47,276 nucleotides of DNA from Lentisphaeria bacterium (GCA_017615635.1 JAFZZR010000109.1:1-47276), one strand, 5' to 3'; counted from the first letter of the stretch, positions 24,886 to 33,232 are shown. The notes: generated from the sequence alone by a model not told the origin. Numbers and translations: made by a program.

Positions 24886-25764
24886 ATGAATGAAGTGAAA
24901 GTTGCGGACGCGATTCTGAAAGCGTTCGAAAAAGCGGGAGACATCGACCTCGCTGAAGTGGAACGGAAGGTGAAGGGACTGAAGGCGGAGAGCTTCAGCC
25001 GCATTCCCGGGAAAATTATCAACGCCATCAATCCGCATTGTCCGGAACGGACAGAGAAACGCGTCCAGGCGACACTGGATATTGCGTACCTGCTGGGAAA
25101 TCTGGGCGGATGGTACAGCGAAAAACAGGAAAAGAGGTTCGAGGAAATCGCGGCACATCTGGGCAGGAAGCCGTCCGATGTTTCGCCCGACGCCGTAGGT
25201 CTCAACGCCAAGCTTGCACATCTGCGAAGCCGGATTTCCGAAGATGAACTGCTGGCGGAATTCATCGACGGGACACGGAGCGCCTGCGAATCTTTCGGCG
25301 GGCTGTCGGTCCCGAGCCGCCGTGCGTTCGCTTTATGGATCGCGCTGGGGCTGTCGGACGGCGAAATGCCGGAACTGTATTGGAAAGCCCTGATGCTGCT
25401 TCGCGGTGAATTCAAGCACTCTGCGCTTCTCTACGGGGCGCTGGGCGGCCTGTCGCTCTATCCGCTGTCCGCGGGTGCAGGCGGCGCCGGAATGGGACTG
25501 ATCACCGCCATCATGGGCGGCATGAACGGACTGAAGCACAAGAAGACGCTGGAGAAGTACTGTCCGCTGATCAGCGACAAGTTCCTCGCCGGGGCGGAGG
25601 ATCTGCTCCGGAAGATGGGCGGACTGGAAAAAGAGCTTTCGGAGACGTCCGATCCGGCGGAGAAAAGCTGCATTCAGCAGGAATATGCCGCACTTTCGCA
25701 GCAGCTCGGGGAACTTATCGAGCCGCCCCCCGAGGATGAGGGAGAGTCTGACGGCGAAGAGTGA
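24886..25764 (+). CDS. Unknown protein, possibly TerB-like helical, with Gly-rich hydrophobic segment
   Basis: The protein has 292 residues and no signal peptide. The first about 150 residues are charged and helical. Around residues 147-165 F-A-L-W-I-A-L-G-L-S-D-G-E resembles the helix of TerB-like acidic-residue proteins, but this is a weak likeness. A hydrophobic Gly/Ala/Leu-rich segment (about 183-215) could insert in a membrane. The tail is a coiled, acidic stretch (G-L-E-K-E-L-S, then P-P-P-E-D-E-G-E). I cannot name a family. It is followed after 24 bases by a two-helix membrane protein and then by a Glu/Lys-rich protein with internal repeats, so the three probably work together. The start has GGAGAAGAAATC upstream. 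Confidence 0.6.
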   Translation: MNEVKVADAILKAFEKAGDIDLAEVERKVKGLKAESFSRIPGKIINAINPHCPERTEKRVQATLDIAYLLGNLGGWYSEKQEKRFEEIAAHLGRKPSDVSPDAVGLNAKLAHLRSRISEDELLAEFIDGTRSACESFGGLSVPSRRAFALWIALGLSDGEMPELYWKALMLLRGEFKHSALLYGALGGLSLYPLSAGAGGAGMGLITAIMGGMNGLKHKKTLEKYCPLISDKFLAGAEDLLRKMGGLEKELSETSDPAEKSCIQQEYAALSQQLGELIEPPPEDEGESDGEE

Positions 25765-25788
25765 TCCATTACGGACGGGAGGAAGAAA

Positions 25789-25983
25789 ATGAAGAATCTG
25801 GGCGGATGTCTGCTGGCACTGATCGGCATACCGGCGGCAGGCGTACTTCTGTACGCGCTGGCATTCCTTGCGTACTTTCTGTTCCACATCATTCTTTATT
25901 TTCTGCCGGTCCTCGTGCTCGGTGCGATCATTCTGGCGCTGCCGTATCTCGCATACCAGTTCTATAAAGGTTTCAACAGCTGA
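25789..25983 (+). CDS. Small two-helix membrane protein
   Basis: The protein has 64 residues, almost all hydrophobic: two membrane helices (about 7-31 and 34-54) with a short Lys start and a Y-Q-F-Y-K-G-F-N-S tail. An excellent ribosome site (GGAGGAAGA) precedes the ATG. No family is recognised. Its place between two unknown genes with short gaps suggests a membrane anchor or partner for them. Confidence 0.7.
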   Translation: MKNLGGCLLALIGIPAAGVLLYALAFLAYFLFHIILYFLPVLVLGAIILALPYLAYQFYKGFNS

Positions 25984-26008
25984 ACAAACAACCATACGGA
26001 GGTATCCC

Positions 26009-27337
26009 ATGTGCACCATTCTTTTGGAACCGGAAACAAGGCAGGCGGAAAAAAGGAGCCGTGAAGACTCGCAGAAAGCAGTGGACGAACTGATGGAACG
26101 GGAACGGGAACTGTTGGAAGCGAAGCGTGAATACGAACGTCAAATGGCCGCACCGTTTAACGAAGACGAACTGAAGGAACTGCTGAAACGCGAACCGGAA
26201 CCGGCTGCGAAAAAATATCCTCTGCTTCTGACGGATACGGAAGAGCAGCGTGAAGCAGCAGCCCGGAGCAAGGCAGGAACGGCAGAAAAGATCGACAATC
26301 TGATCCATTACCGTTTCCGGAGCGATGACGACATATTGAGTCCCCGGGAACTCGGGGAGCAGTTCGAGAAGCATGAAGGCTGGGGAAGCGCCCACGGCTG
26401 GGAGGACTACCGGGTACTTTCGGATGAAGAGAAAAAGATCGTCGACGGACTGGGGTTGACTCCGCCGGAAAAAAAGTGCGAGCCGCTGTCCGAAGAGGAG
26501 AGCAAATGCCGTCTTTATCAGTTCCGCCGCTGTTCCCGGATCGGATCCGAGATCCAGCTTGTCATGCGGTATGACTGCCGGCAGGGCGAATTTGCCGGCA
26601 GCAGTTTTTATTATCTCGCCGTCGGGAACGGTTTTATGTCGGCGGAAGCCGAGACTCCGGAATTTGACGCGCTGAAGGCGGAGCTGGGAACGAAATCCGA
26701 CGATCTGACCAAACGCTGGCTGCTCGTACTGAAAAGAAATCCGGTCGTTGTGGAGAAAAAGAAGCTGCGCCCGTACCAGATATCCTTTTTGGAAACCCTG
26801 TGCGCGGAAACGGAAAAGAGTTTTCCGGACTTTCATCTGACACAGGTGTGCATCCGGGACCGGAAAGAGGAAGAACGGCAGAAACTGTGGAGACATTTTC
26901 AACTGCTCACCGAAGAGGAAAAACGCCTGGCCGGAAAACTGGGGCTGACTCCGCAAAAACCGAGAAAGCCCGGAGATCCGGATTCGATATTTTCCTTCTT
27001 CCTGGAGAAAGACTGCAAGACGGACGGGGATCGTCGCCGGGAAATGAAGGCTCGTCTGCACGAACGCCCCTCGTTCGGCAGTTACGATGAAGACGGAAGC
27101 GGACGCGTCTATGTCTGGCTGGACAACTGCTGCTTCGGGAATTCCCGCAAGAAGGGATTTTATTATGTCCGGTTCCAGCTTTCCATGCTGTCGCACGGGT
27201 CCACAGCATACTCCCATCCCGTTCTGATCGTTCAGAAAAACAAGTTGCGGCCCGATCAGGTGGAGTATATGGAGCGGAAGTGCGAAGAGACATATGCCGC
27301 AGCCAGGGCAATGAGAAATGCGGGCAGCATTTCCTGA
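26009..27337 (+). CDS. Unknown cytoplasmic protein with an internal duplication
   Basis: The protein has 442 residues without a signal peptide. Residues about 1-75 form a Glu/Lys/Arg-rich coiled coil. Two copies of an unknown domain follow, about residues 137-272 and 299-430. Each begins L-(S/T)-(D/E)-E-E-K-(K/R), then L-G-L-T-P, and ends with a (V/I)-V-(E/Q)-K-(K/N)-K-L-R-P-(Y/D)-Q block and a Glu/Cys helix (E-T-L-C-A-E against E-R-K-C-E-E). Between these, aromatic beta-type strands (F-Y-Y-L-A and F-Y-Y-V-R) also correspond. The unit could be a two-lobed binding protein. Start: ATG 26009 has GGAGG eight bases upstream; the frame is open further upstream but overlaps the previous gene. It is third in the operon. 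Confidence 0.65.
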   Translation: MCTILLEPETRQAEKRSREDSQKAVDELMERERELLEAKREYERQMAAPFNEDELKELLKREPEPAAKKYPLLLTDTEEQREAAARSKAGTAEKIDNLIHYRFRSDDDILSPRELGEQFEKHEGWGSAHGWEDYRVLSDEEKKIVDGLGLTPPEKKCEPLSEEESKCRLYQFRRCSRIGSEIQLVMRYDCRQGEFAGSSFYYLAVGNGFMSAEAETPEFDALKAELGTKSDDLTKRWLLVLKRNPVVVEKKKLRPYQISFLETLCAETEKSFPDFHLTQVCIRDRKEEERQKLWRHFQLLTEEEKRLAGKLGLTPQKPRKPGDPDSIFSFFLEKDCKTDGDRRREMKARLHERPSFGSYDEDGSGRVYVWLDNCCFGNSRKKGFYYVRFQLSMLSHGSTAYSHPVLIVQKNKLRPDQVEYMERKCEETYAAARAMRNAGSIS

Positions 27338-27383
27338 TTTTTCCTTATCGGAAAGAGGATTCTTTGCGGTGAAAATGTCTGTC

Positions 27384-27410
27384 CCGTCATTCCCGGCAGG
27401 GATCTGACGG
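27384..27410 (+). terminator. Hairpin after the unknown operon
   Basis: CCGTCA (27384-27389) pairs with TGACGG (27405-27410), with TCCC/GGGA inside. The run of seven T lies 16 bases further on, so this is an imperfect terminator candidate. Confidence 0.3.
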
Positions 27411-27451
27411 ACGCGGCGAGGTGTTTTTTTCATCAAAACGGACGCGGGAAT

Positions 27452-27479
27452 TTGAAATTTTGCGTTTTTGTGGCATATT
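27452..27479 (+). promoter_or_regulatory. Promoter of glgA-queA
   Basis: TTGAAA (27452-27457), a 16-base spacer and CATATT (27474-27479), 39 bases before glgA. Confidence 0.5.
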
Positions 27480-27518
27480 TTCCTCCGGAAGATCCACTCA
27501 ACGAAAGGACCAGGAAAA

Positions 27519-28988
27519 ATGAACATTTTCTGGGTGACCAGCGAAGCCGTTCCCTTCGCAAAAACCGGCGGCCTGGCCGATGTTTCAGGCGCACTGCCGG
27601 ATGCCCTCGCCGCCCGCGGGCACAACGTTTCCATATTCATGCCGTGGTATCCCCAGCAGGCAGGGCGGCTCGATCTGAAGTTCTCCGGGAAGCTGGAACT
27701 TTTCGGCGTTCCCTCGGGCGGAGGGACGGAATGGGCGGCGATCCGCATCTTCAAAGCGAAGAAAAATCTGACCGTCTATTTTCTGGAATTCAACAAATAC
27801 TTCGACCGTCCGCGGCTCTACGACTGGGGCGGAAGGGAATACGACGACAACGCCGAACGCTTCATCTTCTTTGCCCGGGCCGCCATGGAAGCCGCGGACC
27901 GGCTGAATCTGAAGCCCGACATCCTTCACGCCAACGACTGGCACGCGGCACTGTGCTGCGTCTATCTGAAGAGCGGTCTGTATGCCGGACGGGAAACGTT
28001 CCGGAACTGCCGCTCCGTGCTGACCATTCACAATATCGGCTATCAGGGGATCTTTCCGAAAGAGAAGCTGCCGTGCACCGGACTGGGCTGGGAGTACTTC
28101 AACTACACCTGTCTGGAATATTATGACAGCCTGAATTTCCTCAAGGGCGGGATCATGACCGCCGACATGGTCAACGCGGTCAGTCCGTCCTATGCCGGGG
28201 AGATCCTCTCCTCGGAATACAGCTTCGGGCTGGAAGCGTCGCTGAGAAGCCGGGCGGGCCAGGGACGGCTCCGCGGGATCCTGAACGGGATCGACACGAC
28301 GTCATGGAATCCGTCAAAAGACCATCTTCTGCCTGCGACGTACTCCGTGAAAAATATCTCCGGCAAGGATATCTGCCGCGCCGAGCTTCAGAAAGAGTTC
28401 GGACTGCCGGTGCGGAACGATGCTCCGCTCTTCGGCGTCATTTCCCGTCTTGCCTGGCAGAAGGGACTGGATGTATATGCGGCGGCGCTGGAGGAACTGC
28501 TGGCGACCGACGATTTTCAGTTCATCCTCTTCGGATCGGGCGAAAAGTATCTGGAGGACTGGTTCCAGTATCTGGCGGACCGGCATCCCCGGAAATTCGC
28601 CTTTTACCGGGGCTACGCATCCGACCGTCAGTCCCATCTGCTGGAAGCGGGCTGCGACTTCTTCGTCATGCCGTCGCGGTACGAGCCCTGCGGACTCAAC
28701 CAGATGTACAGCATGCGGTACGGGACGCTGCCCGTGGTCCGGCACACGGGCGGACTGGCCGACACCGTGGAAAATTACAACTGCCGCAACGGGGAAACCG
28801 CCACGGGCTTCGTGTTCTGGGATCTGTATCCGAGGGCGCTGGTCAACACCATGCGCTGGGCGGCCTCGGTCCGTGCGGAGTCCCCGGATGTCTTCCGTGC
28901 GATGCGGCGGAATGCCATGAAGTCCGATTTCTCCTGGGACCGCACGGCCTCCGACTACGAGCGTCTGTACCGCGATGCACATTCGTGA
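27519..28988 (+). CDS. glgA: Glycogen synthase (ADP-glucose)
   Basis: The protein has 489 residues, the normal length of bacterial GlgA (GT5, GT-B fold). It elongates alpha-1,4-glucan from ADP-glucose in the cytoplasm. The ADP-glucose-binding K-T-G-G-L-A-D-V stands at residues 15-22. D-I-L-H-A-N-D-W-H, L-T-I-H-N-I-G-Y-Q-G, N-G-I-D and the C-terminal P-S-R-Y-E-P-C-G-L-N-Q-M-Y block follow, with G-G-L-A-D-T-V. Start: ATG 27519 has AGGACCAGGAAAA in front; the open frame upstream starts within the promoter. The queA start lies inside its last codons, so the two are coupled. With pgi nearby it supports storage glycogen metabolism. Confidence 0.96.
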   Translation: MNIFWVTSEAVPFAKTGGLADVSGALPDALAARGHNVSIFMPWYPQQAGRLDLKFSGKLELFGVPSGGGTEWAAIRIFKAKKNLTVYFLEFNKYFDRPRLYDWGGREYDDNAERFIFFARAAMEAADRLNLKPDILHANDWHAALCCVYLKSGLYAGRETFRNCRSVLTIHNIGYQGIFPKEKLPCTGLGWEYFNYTCLEYYDSLNFLKGGIMTADMVNAVSPSYAGEILSSEYSFGLEASLRSRAGQGRLRGILNGIDTTSWNPSKDHLLPATYSVKNISGKDICRAELQKEFGLPVRNDAPLFGVISRLAWQKGLDVYAAALEELLATDDFQFILFGSGEKYLEDWFQYLADRHPRKFAFYRGYASDRQSHLLEAGCDFFVMPSRYEPCGLNQMYSMRYGTLPVVRHTGGLADTVENYNCRNGETATGFVFWDLYPRALVNTMRWAASVRAESPDVFRAMRRNAMKSDFSWDRTASDYERLYRDAHS

Positions 28989-30030
28989 ATTCGATTATGA
29001 ACTGCCGCCGGAGCTGATCGCCCAGCAGCCGGCGGAAAAACGGGACGAGTCGTCCATGCTGATGCTGGATCCGCTTCGGCCCGTTCCGGACGAGTTCCCC
29101 GTTCTGCCCTTTCACCGGCTTCCCGATTTTCTGAAGCCGGGCGATGCCGTAGTCTTCAACGACACCCGGGTCATCCCGGCCCGCCTGTTCGCGGGGAAAA
29201 GCACCGGAGCGAAAATCGAAATTCTGCTTCTTTCGCAAGAGTGTCCGGGCCGCTGGAAAGCATACGTCCGCAACATGCGGAGACTCCGTGACGGCGAGGA
29301 GATGGAACTCTTCGCGGGCGACTCGCCTTCCGGACTCCGTATCCGGTTCGAAGGGCGGACACCCGATGGATCCGGGATCGTTTCGTTCGATCCGGACCGG
29401 ACCGGGGAGATCCTGACGCGCTGCGGGCATCTGCCGCTTCCGCCTTACATCCGGCGTCCGGACGCCCGCGCCGATGCGGAACGGTATCAGACCGTATATG
29501 CGGCGGTTCCCGGGGCGGTGGCCGCGCCCACGGCGGGACTTCATTTCACACCGAAGGTGCTGGAGACGCTGAAGGAAAAGGGCGTACGTCAGATACGACT
29601 GACGCTTCATGTAGGCGCGGGGACATTCAAGCCCGTGGAGGCGGAACGGATCGAAGATCACGCCATGCACTCGGAGCGGTTTGTCTTTTCTCCGGAGGCG
29701 GCGGATGAACTCAACGAAATCCGGCGGAAAGGCGGGCGGATCCTCGCAGTCGGCACGACCTCCCTGCGCACGCTGGAAAGCTGCGTGGATGAAAACGGGA
29801 TCTTCCGGCCGCGCGAGGGCGATACGGACATCTTCATTTATCCGCCGTACAAGATCCGGTCGGCCGACATGCTTCTCACCAATTTTCATCTGCCGAAAAG
29901 CACGCTTCTGATGCTGGTTTCGGCCTTTGCGGGCATGAATCCGATCCGGGCCGCCTACCGTTTCGCCATCCGGAAAAAGTTGCGATTTTTCAGTTACGGG
30001 GATTGCATGTTGATCCAAAACAGGATATAA
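28975..30030 (+). CDS. queA: S-adenosylmethionine:tRNA ribosyltransferase-isomerase
   Basis: The protein has 351 residues, the normal size. QueA transfers and rearranges the ribosyl part of SAM onto 7-aminomethyl-7-deazaguanine in tRNA, giving epoxyqueuosine. Typical blocks are F-D-Y-E-L-P-P-E-L-I-A-Q at the start, D-A-V-V-F-N-D-T-R-V-I-P-A-R, the R-Y-Q-T-V-Y-A stretch followed by A-A-P-T-A-G-L-H-F, L-H-V-G-A-G-T-F-K-P-V and T-N-F-H-L-P-K-S-T-L near the end. Its first five codons overlap the glgA 3' end by 14 bases in another frame. No other queuosine gene is in the window. Confidence 0.97.
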   Translation: MHIREFDYELPPELIAQQPAEKRDESSMLMLDPLRPVPDEFPVLPFHRLPDFLKPGDAVVFNDTRVIPARLFAGKSTGAKIEILLLSQECPGRWKAYVRNMRRLRDGEEMELFAGDSPSGLRIRFEGRTPDGSGIVSFDPDRTGEILTRCGHLPLPPYIRRPDARADAERYQTVYAAVPGAVAAPTAGLHFTPKVLETLKEKGVRQIRLTLHVGAGTFKPVEAERIEDHAMHSERFVFSPEAADELNEIRRKGGRILAVGTTSLRTLESCVDENGIFRPREGDTDIFIYPPYKIRSADMLLTNFHLPKSTLLMLVSAFAGMNPIRAAYRFAIRKKLRFFSYGDCMLIQNRI

Positions 30031-30031
30031 T
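30003..30031 (+). promoter_or_regulatory. Promoter inside the queA 3' end
   Basis: TTGCAT (30003-30008), a 17-base spacer and a perfect TATAAT (30026-30031). It overlaps the queA stop and drives the 30073 gene. Confidence 0.65.
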
Positions 30032-30072
30032 ACCACAGGCACGATTGTTCAGGAAAGGAGCGTTGCTGCATC

Positions 30073-30615
30073 ATGGACAAACAGGAAATCAAGGAATATA
30101 TCGCAAGCAGAGTGACGGAGGGGATCTCGCTCTCCCGCATTCAGGACGAATTGAAGGAAAAGGGCGTGAAGATGACCTTCATGGAACTCCGCCTCATCGC
30201 CTCCGAGATCGAGTCCGGCGTTTTCAAGGCCGGCGAAAAGGCCGCGGAGCCCGCGCCGGATAAGAAACAGGACGAACAGACATCCGAACAGTCCGGCGCC
30301 GAAGAAGAAGATGCCTTCGGTCCCGGAGAAGAGGAAGAGGCCGGAGCCCCATTTCCGCCTGAATCCGACGAGGACCCTGCGGACGCCGGAGACGGCAAAG
30401 ACGGCAAACTCCGCGGCAAGACCACCGTGACGCTCAGCCGGATCCAGCGGCCCGGATTCATGGCCTCCGGCAGCGTGACCTTCGGGTCCGGCGCCAGCGG
30501 GGAATGGGTACTGGATCAGATGGGGCGCCTCGGCTTCGAAAAGATGGAGGGCAAGCCTGATCAGCAGGACATCCAGGAATTCCAGATGGAACTGCGCAAG
30601 GCTTTCGGCGCCTGA
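30073..30615 (+). CDS. Unknown protein: helical N-terminus, acidic linker, small C-terminal domain
   Basis: The protein has 180 residues. Residues 1-55 look like a small helical, perhaps DNA- or protein-binding domain (I-S-L-S-R-I-Q-D-E-L-K-E-K-G, resembling a helix-turn-helix). A disordered Glu/Asp/Pro/Gly linker covers about 56-112. The C-terminal part (about 115-180) has T-V-T-L-S-R-I, G-S-V-T-F-G-S-G and W-V-L-D-Q-M-G-R-L-G, a compact beta-alpha pattern. I recall similar W-x-L-D-Q-x-G-R-L proteins as conserved hypotheticals of PVC bacteria, but no function. The ribosome site (AAGGAG) is 12 bases before the ATG, longer than usual. It has its own promoter and terminator, so it is a single-gene unit. 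Confidence 0.65.
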   Translation: MDKQEIKEYIASRVTEGISLSRIQDELKEKGVKMTFMELRLIASEIESGVFKAGEKAAEPAPDKKQDEQTSEQSGAEEEDAFGPGEEEEAGAPFPPESDEDPADAGDGKDGKLRGKTTVTLSRIQRPGFMASGSVTFGSGASGEWVLDQMGRLGFEKMEGKPDQQDIQEFQMELRKAFGA

Positions 30616-30638
30616 AAGAAAACACTTCTCCGGTTCAT

Positions 30639-30680
30639 CGCCGTTCCGTCGAAAAAGACGGACGGCGAGTTGTCTTTTTC
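30639..30680 (+). terminator. Terminator after the 30073 gene
   Basis: CGCCGTTCCGTC (30639-30650) pairs with GACGGACGGCG (30657-30667) with one bulged base, followed by TTGTCTTTTTC. An outer stem TTCTCCGGT/ACCGGAGAA (30626-30634 and 30681-30689) encloses it. Confidence 0.6.
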
Positions 30681-30718
30681 ACCGGAGAAAACAAAAATGC
30701 GAAAGGATCCTCCGAGTC

Positions 30719-32704
30719 ATGAAACTTGCTTCCCTTTTTACGGATCACGCCGTTCTTCAGCGGAATATGTATCTTCCGGTCTGGGGGACGACCGCCCGGC
30801 CCTACTCTATTGTCCACGCGGAACTCGCCGGATCGAAAGCGACCGTGATGTCGTCCGCAGACGGCGAATTTCTGCTTCGGCTTCCGCCGCTGGACGCAGG
30901 CGGGCCCTATACGCTGCGCGTGTGGACGGATGATGAGGAAGTCGTACGGAAAGACATCATGATCGGCGAAGTGTGGCTGGCATCGGGTCAGTCCAACATG
31001 GATTATATGCTGAGCAGCGACTTGTCCGTCGAGAAGGAGCTTCCGGAAAAAGACCGGACTCGGACCGTGAATCTGGAACAGGCCAGGGAATTCCAGGTCC
31101 GTGATGCGTCACGAGTCCGCGGGATCTTCATTCCGAGGTGCGCCTCCGGCTGCAATGAGAAGTCCGTTCCGTCGGAATGGAAGTGCATGACAAAGGAAGA
31201 GGCGCAGTCCATGACCGCCGTGGGCATGTGGTTTGCCAAATTTCTGGAGGAAAATCTGGATGTGACGATCGGGATCATCGGCTGTGCCTGGGGCGGGACC
31301 GGGGTGGAAGCCTGGACCAGCCGTTCGGGCCTCATGAGCGATCCGAAATCCCGCTTCTGGATCGAATACAACGATGCCGTGCTCTATCGTGAGGAAAACT
31401 GGCGGGAAGATCCTCTCAGCGACTACCAGAAAGCGGACCCCGGAAACAAAGGGTACGACCAGGGCTGGGCCGCACCCGGGTTCGACGATTCAGGCTGGAA
31501 AATCATGCATGTACCGGGGAGCTGGATCCTGCAGAAGCTGGCCGGTAACGGAGCCTTCTGGGTCCGCTGCCGTGTGGATATTCCGAAGGAGTGGGCCGGA
31601 CGGGAGCTGACGCTTCATCTGGGAGGAATCGACAAAACCGACGTAACGTATTTCAACGGGGTTGAAGTGGGCCGGACCGGACAGGGATTCGACACGATGC
31701 ACTGGAACCGGCTCCGCGCCTACAAGATCCCGGCGGATCAGGTCAAAGCCGGACAGGCCGTCATAGCGATCCGTGCGTACTCGTTTCTGTTCGACGGCAG
31801 CCTCAATTCCCACTGGAAGAATTATTATCTGGAACTCGGGGACACCGGGAAATCGATCCCTCTGCCGGGAGAGTGGCGGGGAAATGCGGAAGTGGATTTC
31901 GGCGTTCTTCCGATCCCCGATGTCGTGCGGCCGGAATGCAGCTTCGGCTGCTCAGTCTGGCCGGGTCCGAGCAAGCCGAACACGCCGGGCATTCTGTTCC
32001 ACAGCATGATCCGGCCGCTGATCCCCTACGGGATCCGGGGCGTCATCTGGTATCAGGGCGAGCACAATGCGAAATGGGCGTCGGAGTACCGGCGCAGTCT
32101 GGCGCTGATGATCCGCGACTGGCGCTATCACTGGGCGCAGGGTGACTTCCCGTTCATTCAGGTCCAGCTGGCGAAGTATCTGGGCGACGGCAAGCCGGGC
32201 CCCTTCGACGAAGGATCCGCCTGGGCGCTTCTGCGGGAGGCACAGGAAGGAGTCTGCCGCGATCTGCCGGAAACCTATCTGGTCACCGCGCTGGATATCG
32301 GCGAAACGAATGACATCCACCCCCAGAACAAGAAGGATGTGGGCCGCAGACTGGCTCAGTCCGCCCTTTATCACGTCTACCGGGACAGCACCGTGACGCC
32401 CTGCGGTCCTGTCTTCGAAAAGAGCCGTATCGAAGGACACCGTCTCCGCGTGATGTTCCGGTATGGCGAAGGACTGCATTTTCAGGGAGACGAACCGAAA
32501 GGATTCTTCCTGGCGGGACGGGACGGCGTGTTCCATCCCGCGGAGGAGGCCCGGATCGAAGGAGACTCGCTGCTTCTTTCGAGTCCGGAGGTGGATATTC
32601 CCCTGGCGGTCCGCTACTCCTGGGCCAACGATCCTGACGGGAATCTGCGGAACAAGGCGGATCTGCCCGCCTTCCCCTTCCGGACGGAGGGGAGCCGCTT
32701 CTGA
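30719..32704 (+). CDS. Sialate O-acetylesterase (SGNH family)
   Basis: The protein has 661 residues. It begins like SIAE-type enzymes (L-F-T-D-H-A-V-L-Q-R), with an N-terminal beta sandwich. The SGNH block I follows: G-E-V-W-L-A-S-G-Q-S-N-M (Ser nucleophile, about residue 93). Then come G-C-A-W-G-G-T-G-V-E-A-W (Gly block), an inserted galactose-binding jelly roll (about 260-385), W-Y-Q-G-E-H-N-A (Asn block) and D-I-G-E-T-N-D-I-H-P (Asp and His). All catalytic residues seem present. It removes acetyl groups from sialic acids or other acetylated sugars. No signal peptide is visible, so it may act in the cytoplasm. Together with the sialidase-like gene it hints at use of host or plant glycans. 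The ribosome site (AAAGGA) is distant. Confidence 0.9.
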   Translation: MKLASLFTDHAVLQRNMYLPVWGTTARPYSIVHAELAGSKATVMSSADGEFLLRLPPLDAGGPYTLRVWTDDEEVVRKDIMIGEVWLASGQSNMDYMLSSDLSVEKELPEKDRTRTVNLEQAREFQVRDASRVRGIFIPRCASGCNEKSVPSEWKCMTKEEAQSMTAVGMWFAKFLEENLDVTIGIIGCAWGGTGVEAWTSRSGLMSDPKSRFWIEYNDAVLYREENWREDPLSDYQKADPGNKGYDQGWAAPGFDDSGWKIMHVPGSWILQKLAGNGAFWVRCRVDIPKEWAGRELTLHLGGIDKTDVTYFNGVEVGRTGQGFDTMHWNRLRAYKIPADQVKAGQAVIAIRAYSFLFDGSLNSHWKNYYLELGDTGKSIPLPGEWRGNAEVDFGVLPIPDVVRPECSFGCSVWPGPSKPNTPGILFHSMIRPLIPYGIRGVIWYQGEHNAKWASEYRRSLALMIRDWRYHWAQGDFPFIQVQLAKYLGDGKPGPFDEGSAWALLREAQEGVCRDLPETYLVTALDIGETNDIHPQNKKDVGRRLAQSALYHVYRDSTVTPCGPVFEKSRIEGHRLRVMFRYGEGLHFQGDEPKGFFLAGRDGVFHPAEEARIEGDSLLLSSPEVDIPLAVRYSWANDPDGNLRNKADLPAFPFRTEGSRF

Positions 32705-32725
32705 CCGTCTTTTCGGACGAACTTC

Positions 32726-32774
32726 GGGGCTTCTGCGTGTTTTCCGCGAACATTCAGAAGCCCTTTGCTTTTTT
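32726..32774 (+). terminator. Terminator after the esterase gene
   Basis: GGGCTTCTG (32727-32735) pairs perfectly with CAGAAGCCC (32755-32763), followed by TTTGCTTTTTT. Its T-run overlaps the -35 box of the next promoter. Confidence 0.75.
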
Positions 32775-32792
32775 GCGGAATTGTGGTAGAGT
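32765..32792 (+). promoter_or_regulatory. Promoter of the Cys/His-rich gene
   Basis: TTGCTT (32765-32770), a 16-base spacer and TAGAGT (32787-32792), 67 bases before the gene. The match is moderate. Confidence 0.45.
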
Positions 32793-32859
32793 AGGAAACG
32801 AGGGGGCCGTCAACGGCCGTTGAACATACGCCACAGAATCAAAAAAAGGAGAAACGATC

Positions 32860-33198
32860 ATGTGGAAGAAACTCACCGCAACTCTCGCTGCCGCAGCTCT
32901 GGCGGCATGCTGCCCGCTTTCGGCGGGAGACTCGTGCAAACCGGGGGAATGTCATCACCAGCATGACGGCAAGAAGGATGCGTCGTGCCGGAAGGCGGAA
33001 AACTGCGCCATGCAGCCGGGTTGCTGCAAGCACAAAAAGATGGTGAAGATCACGCCGATACGGAAGGCCTCGGAGTCGGATCCCGGATTCATCGCCATTC
33101 TGGAGGAATACAGCATCTCCACGGAAGTTCCCGTGCCGATGCAGCAGGATCCGGCGGCGATGTCCGGAAAAGCGAAGACGGAGAACCCGGCCCACTAA
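32860..33198 (+). CDS. Small Cys/His-rich exported (lipo)protein
   Basis: The protein has 112 residues. The signal peptide has a lipobox-like L-A-A-C (Cys17), but cleavage at S-A-G/D (about 23) is also possible. The mature part has Cys at 26, 31, 43, 49, 55 and 56, with His at 32, 33, 35 and 58, i.e. C-x4-C-H-H-x-H. This pattern suggests metal binding or a disulfide-rich knot. The C-terminal half is ordinary and acidic/Met-rich. I do not recognise the family. The gene is monocistronic: its own promoter, AAGGAG at the right distance, and a strong terminator. Copper, zinc or nickel binding is an inference from composition. Confidence 0.75.
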   Translation: MWKKLTATLAAAALAACCPLSAGDSCKPGECHHQHDGKKDASCRKAENCAMQPGCCKHKKMVKITPIRKASESDPGFIAILEEYSISTEVPVPMQQDPAAMSGKAKTENPAH

Positions 33199-33232
33199 GG
33201 GCGGCAGGCGGTCGACCGTCTTTTTTTTCACA

